From a bacterium (GTDB lineage: Bacteria > Patescibacteria > Microgenomatia > Levybacterales > UBA12049), in the NCBI GenBank assembly GCA_021825955.1, contig JAKAEH010000044.1:1-6952 (forward strand): a stretch of 6,952 bases of DNA, given 5' to 3'. The notes beneath the pieces were generated by a model. It was not told the DNA's origin. It searched no databases and saw only the letters and a list, made by a program, of their open reading frames with translations. The position numbers and the translations under genes are program-made. Positions 4,643 through 6,952 of the stretch are shown one piece after another; the first letter of the stretch is position 1; each line of letters begins with the position of its first letter.

Positions 4643-4671
4643 ATTGTACTGACGAAGTACTGACATGTCAA
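4643..4671 (-). promoter_or_regulatory. Near-consensus promoter of the toxin-antitoxin operon
   Basis: On the minus strand TTGACA (4671-4666) and TACAAT (4648-4643) are exactly 17 bp apart. The -10 ends six bases before the antitoxin ATG, so transcription should start at or beside the first codon. It is the strongest promoter in the window. Confidence 0.75.
4646..4670. promoter_or_regulatory. Operator-like repeats in the toxin-antitoxin promoter
   Basis: The spacer holds GTACTGAC twice (4646-4653, 4657-4664), offset by 11 bases, about one helix turn. It also holds the inverted repeat GTACT-5-AGTAC (4646-4660) and the perfect palindrome TGACATGTCA (4661-4670). These sit across the -35, spacer and -10, as expected for autorepression by the antitoxin. 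Binding is inferred. Confidence 0.5.
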
Positions 4672-4678
4672 ATGTAAT

Positions 4679-4762
4679 TTATCGAATTTCTTTTACTCTT
4701 CTTTTTAGTTTTCTCACTGCCCCGTGCATCCCCTTTTTCAAGACTTGTTTAACTTTTTTCAT
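4679..4762 (-). CDS. Candidate 27-residue highly basic peptide
   Basis: A short frame starts at ATG 4762 (MKKVKQVLKKG) and ends at TAA 4679-4681. It has eight Lys and four Arg against one Glu, and a pattern that suits an amphipathic helix. AAGG lies seven bases before the ATG as a partial Shine-Dalgarno, and an in-frame TAG sits two codons upstream of the start, so this is the only start in frame. It lies between the carbonic-anhydrase-like gene and the antitoxin promoter, whose -35 begins eight bases after its stop. A TTGACA at 4797-4792 may be its -35, with a poor -10. It could be a nucleic-acid-binding or antimicrobial-like peptide, or chance in AT-rich DNA. Confidence 0.35.
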   Translation of the reverse strand: MKKVKQVLKKGMHGAVRKLKRRVKEIR

Positions 4763-4793
4763 ACTCTAACCTTAACAGGATGAAAGAGGGATG

Positions 4794-5753
4794 TCAATAA
4801 GCTTGTTCCATTTCAGAGCGTTTTGTCACCGCTGATAAACTAATTCTACCTCCAGATAATACTCCTACTGCTGGACCCAATACTCCATTTACATAAATGT
4901 ATCCTGCAATTTCATTACCTACCGCAACCAAATCAGCCAGCTTTAATTCGTGTTTTTTAAACTTTAGCCAATAACTCAGAGGGTTTGTAAATCCCTCTGC
5001 TCCACAACCATCATCATGGTCCATCATTTCAATCTTTATCCGGTGTCCTTTATATCTCGGATCTTTTGATATTTTTCTAATCTCTTGCCACACACCGATA
5101 TGAGAATATATTTCAGTCAAAATATTACTTCCTAAAAATAATCCTGATAAAAAATTTCCATCAATTGTTTCTGGTCGCAAACCTTGAGCTCCCATTGCGG
5201 CTAAAAAATCAATAAATCCCGATCCCATTATTCCAAACGAACCTGGAACAGCAATTCCACTCTTATTAACTCTACGTTTATCAACGCACGCTAGTTGAAA
5301 AACGTATGTCCCGTCATCTTGCATTGGCTCGCTAGGTTCATAATTTCCTCCTTCTGTTTTTCCGTCTAAATTTTTCAAAACCGCTAAGATTGAACCAAAA
5401 TTATATAAAATACCTATAGTTAATCCGGCTGTAAACGCTCCACCATTTACCGCTATTTCTTTAATATTTTGTAAATCAACTTTAGGAAGAGAGCCCCTTG
5501 CAAGGTTAAGGGCAAGATCAACACCCTGATGAATTGAATTTCCTAAATGTGCCAAACTAGCTTTTGCATCCTCAGCAACTGGCACCCCTAAATAATTAAG
5601 TCCGATCATAGCTACGGCTGGCAAAGCCATTAATGAAGTTGCTTTCACAAAATTTAGCACAACCTCAGAACCTGTTTTACCAGCTCTTTCAAGCAAAGCT
5701 CTCCTTCTATCAGAACGATCAAATGAATTATCGTAACCTGGTAACCTTCCCAT
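4794..5753 (-). CDS. Membrane protein with carbonic-anhydrase-like domain
   Basis: This is a 319-residue protein. The N-terminus is basic (residues 1-30), with two hydrophobic stretches at about 33-57 and 102-127. The C-terminal half starts at FQLACVDKR (Cys156, Asp158, Arg160), which fits the CxDxR zinc and catalytic-dyad motif of beta carbonic anhydrases. A glycine-rich GSFGIMGSG follows, then a helix, a strand (HRIKIEMMDH) and HDDGCGAEGF (His246, Cys250). In the known family the second motif is HxxC followed by GA; here one extra residue separates His and Cys. The call is by motif and order only: a diverged, membrane-tethered carbonic-anhydrase-like protein that may bind zinc. Activity is uncertain. 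The promoter TTGCAA-18-TATAAT precedes ATG 5753; the stop is TGA. Confidence 0.6.
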   Translation of the reverse strand: MGRLPGYDNSFDRSDRRRALLERAGKTGSEVVLNFVKATSLMALPAVAMIGLNYLGVPVAEDAKASLAHLGNSIHQGVDLALNLARGSLPKVDLQNIKEIAVNGGAFTAGLTIGILYNFGSILAVLKNLDGKTEGGNYEPSEPMQDDGTYVFQLACVDKRRVNKSGIAVPGSFGIMGSGFIDFLAAMGAQGLRPETIDGNFLSGLFLGSNILTEIYSHIGVWQEIRKISKDPRYKGHRIKIEMMDHDDGCGAEGFTNPLSYWLKFKKHELKLADLVAVGNEIAGYIYVNGVLGPAVGVLSGGRISLSAVTKRSEMEQAY

Positions 5754-5772
5754 AATATTTTATGAAGACTGT

Positions 5773-5802
5773 ATTATAGGACAACTACCCACTGTTTTGC
5801 AA
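5773..5802 (-). promoter_or_regulatory. Promoter of the carbonic-anhydrase-like gene
   Basis: On the minus strand TTGCAA (5802-5797) and TATAAT (5778-5773) are 18 bp apart, with about 20 bases from the -10 to the ATG. The -35 lies inside the large imperfect palindrome at 5783-5828. Confidence 0.55.
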
Positions 5803-5828
5803 ATTATTATTTGTTTCAGTAGGTAGTT
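5783..5828. repeat. 46-bp imperfect palindrome at the promoter
   Basis: AACTACC (5783-5789) pairs with GGTAGTT (5822-5828). After one mismatch ACTG (5791-5794) pairs with CAGT (5817-5820). After a small internal loop CAAAT (5800-5804) pairs with ATTTG (5809-5813) around a TATT loop. TTTTT follows on the plus strand, but no plus-strand gene ends here, so a regulatory or cruciform role is more likely than termination. Confidence 0.55.
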
Positions 5829-6002
5829 TTTAGAATTCTTGTTTATTAGAACAATCATCTTTCTTCTTAGGTTTAGCTTATTGATAAATAAATAATTTCA
5901 GTCTTTTTTCAGAAAAAATATTATAATTATATAAGTTGTTGGTTAAGTTACAAAATAACTAAGTAACCAACAAACTAATTAACAGTTCTATAAATAAATA
6001 TT
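5829..6002 (+). promoter_or_regulatory. Leader region and -10 of the SHOCT gene
   Basis: This is AT-rich non-coding DNA. TATAAT at 5922-5927 is a perfect -10 without a convincing -35. It would start transcription near 5934, just before the hairpin at 5936-5973. A second -10-like TATAAA at 5989-5994 would give a nearly leaderless message from ATG 6003. No further gene is visible. Confidence 0.35.
5936..5973 (+). promoter_or_regulatory. Strong 15-bp hairpin upstream of the SHOCT gene
   Basis: TTGTTGGTTA (5936-5945) pairs perfectly with TAACCAACAA (5964-5973), and AGTTA (5946-5950) with TAACT (5956-5960), around a CAAAA loop; AAG at 5961-5963 is bulged. No T-run follows, so it is not a terminator. 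Placed at the predicted transcript 5' end, it may stabilise the message or be an operator. Confidence 0.55.
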
Positions 6003-6269
6003 ATGATGCACTATTGGAACTACGACTTGGGCTACGGTATAAATCCGGGTTTTTCGTTTTTGGGGTTTCTCTTTCAGGTTCTTTTTTGGGGTATGATAGT
6101 CTTACTTATTGTCAGGTTTTTTAGATCTTCTCACTCGTCACACTGTTGCCACAACGATGAAATGGAAGAAGTTGAAGGAGATAGAAGTCTTGATATAATC
6201 CGTGAAAGATATGCCAAAGGCGAGATTGATAAGAAGGAATTCGAACAGCTGAAAAAAGACCTATCTTAA
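6003..6269 (+). CDS. SHOCT-domain small membrane protein
   Basis: This 88-residue protein starts at ATG 6003; a second ATG follows at once and is equally possible. The N-terminus is aromatic and glycine-rich (YWNYDLGYGINPG), then one membrane helix at about residues 17-40. A short His/Cys cluster (SSHSSHCCH, residues 42-50) could bind metal. An acidic linker follows, and then a clear SHOCT domain at about 63-88 (LDIIRERYAKGEIDKKEFEQ). SHOCT is a short helical domain found at the ends of many membrane proteins, thought to aid oligomerisation; exact roles are unknown. Its stop overlaps the end of nadB by nine bases in convergent orientation. No Shine-Dalgarno is visible. Confidence 0.82.
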   Translation: MMHYWNYDLGYGINPGFSFLGFLFQVLFWGMIVLLIVRFFRSSHSSHCCHNDEMEEVEGDRSLDIIRERYAKGEIDKKEFEQLKKDLS

Positions 6270-6952
6270 GTAGTGAGCGCCAAGACTTTTGGGACGATTT
6301 AAAGCATATTGAGTTATAGCGAGTGCAACTTCGGATAAATTAAGCACTTCAATTAATTCATATGAAATTCCGCGTTTTTTTTTAATTTTTTCAAGTTGTT
6401 TTTTGTATGATTTAAAAGTTTTTAAAGCTCCTGACAATTCTTTTTTTGTTCTTACAATCCCCACCTTTTCCCACATGAGTTTTTGGATATTTGTTTTTAT
6501 TTTATTTAATGTCTTACTGTCATTCCCTCGAAGGAGGGAATCCAGACTAAAATTACTTCTCTGAATCAAATTGGAAACACTGGATCCCCGCCTCCGCGGG
6601 GATGACACAATAAACTTTCCAATCCGTTTCCCGTACACCACTCCTTCCAAAAGCGAATTTGACGCCAGTCGATTTGCCCCATGTACCCCGGTTGCCGCCA
6701 CCTCTCCCACGGCATATAAATTTTTTATGGACGTTTTTCCATTAAGGTCAGTAATGATGCCTCCACATTGATAGTGAGCCGCTGGCGTAACTGGTATACG
6801 ATCGTGAGTAAGATAATAGCCATAAGTTTTTAGTTTTTTATAAATATTTGGCAGTTTTTTAATAATCTCTTTTTTATCCAAGTGAGCCATTGTCAAAAAA
6901 ACTTCACTGGTTTTTTGTTTTTCAAAAACAGCCCGAGCTTCAATATCCCGTG
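6261..6952 (-). CDS. nadB: L-aspartate oxidase, C-terminal part
   Basis: The frame enters from the right edge (RDIEARAV at the boundary) and ends at TAG 6263-6261, about 230 residues. NadB oxidises L-aspartate to iminoaspartate with FAD in de novo NAD synthesis. RDIEARAV, HDRIPVTPAAHYQCGGI, NLYAVGEVAATGVHGANRLASN and SLLEGVVYG are hallmark NadB segments around the active site and FAD; MWEKVGIVR starts the C-terminal helical domain. Between them a 30-residue insert (SSPRRRGSS to SLLRGNDS) is the in-frame translation of a palindromic repeat. The C-terminal SRG-type motif reads KSLGAHYLR and the gene stops there, a little early. A TTG at 6896 is an internal codon, not the start. NadA and NadC are outside the window. 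Confidence 0.9.
   Translation of the reverse strand, partial: RDIEARAVFEKQKTSEVFLTMAHLDKKEIIKKLPNIYKKLKTYGYYLTHDRIPVTPAAHYQCGGIITDLNGKTSIKNLYAVGEVAATGVHGANRLASNSLLEGVVYGKRIGKFIVSSPRRRGSSVSNLIQRSNFSLDSLLRGNDSKTLNKIKTNIQKLMWEKVGIVRTKKELSGALKTFKSYKKQLEKIKKKRGISYELIEVLNLSEVALAITQYALNRPKSLGAHYLR
6519..6606. repeat. Palindromic element inserted in frame in nadB
   Basis: GTCAT (6519-6523) and ATGAC (6602-6606) form the outer arms. Inside are two hairpins, TTCCCTC-GAAG-GAGGGAA and ATCCCCGC-CTCC-GCGGGGAT, plus TCCAG (6541-6545) pairing with CTGGA (6580-6584). This matches the widespread dispersed repeat of the form GTCATTCCCGCGAAGGCGGG...GGATGAC known in many genomes (recalled). The left hairpin has paired changes (CTC/GAG), so its stem is kept. 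The element is read through in nadB without a stop. Confidence 0.85.

Noticed and set aside
6571..6771. Plus-strand open frame of 66 codons
   Set aside because: It is antisense to conserved NadB sequence and starts within the palindromic element; DPRLRGDD is a typical shadow translation of that repeat.
6894..6896. TTG as the start of nadB
   Set aside because: The frame stays open upstream to the window edge and encodes RDIEARAV, a conserved NadB segment, so the gene begins outside the window.

Overview
The window is AT-rich bacterial DNA that uses the standard bacterial code (two genes end in TGA). Short, partly uncharacterised genes, compact or leaderless-looking promoters, a mini GIY-YIG nuclease tied to REP-like palindromes, and a palindromic element inside a coding gene all resemble uncultured Patescibacteria/CPR-type genomes. 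No rRNA or ribosomal marker is present, so this placement is an inference. The content is accessory: defence, toxin-antitoxin and repeat-rich DNA, ending in a housekeeping NAD-biosynthesis gene.

Layout, left to right. (1) A partial unknown gene runs off the left edge on the minus strand (1-240). Divergent from it is a compact structured RNA leader (346-468) with three GNRA-type hairpins. A predicted pseudoknot there captures the Shine-Dalgarno sequence of a small membrane protein gene (479-898), which is followed by a small HTH protein gene (908-1108). (2) A minus-strand OLD-family nuclease locus (AAA ATPase plus TOPRIM) is split by a single in-frame TAA into two ORFs (1798-2871 and 1105-1695). 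Its promoter is back-to-back with that of a membrane-anchored protein (2963-3460). (3) A cassette at about 3492-3968 holds a REP-like palindrome, a 23-bp tandem repeat and a 90-aa GIY-YIG nuclease whose stop codon lies inside an inverted REP copy, then a further REP copy. A 10-bp direct repeat flanks it. (4) A toxin-antitoxin operon on the minus strand pairs an AbrB/MazE-like antitoxin with a Doc toxin. Its promoter is near-consensus, overlaps operator-like repeats and appears leaderless. A candidate 27-aa basic peptide lies upstream. (5) A minus-strand membrane protein (4794-5753) carries a beta-carbonic-anhydrase-like CxDxR motif and a His/Cys motif. Its promoter overlaps a 46-bp imperfect palindrome. 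(6) A SHOCT-domain membrane protein (6003-6269) lies downstream of a strong hairpin. (7) The C-terminal part of NadB (L-aspartate oxidase) enters from the right edge and contains an in-frame 88-bp palindromic element.

Taken together, the OLD locus, the GIY-YIG/REP cassette and the Doc module look like a small defence and mobile-element island. The least explained objects are the pseudoknotted RNA leader with its membrane-protein/HTH pair, the GIY-YIG/REP cassette, and the carbonic-anhydrase-like membrane protein. All RNA folds and promoters were found by eye, without energy calculation or database search.
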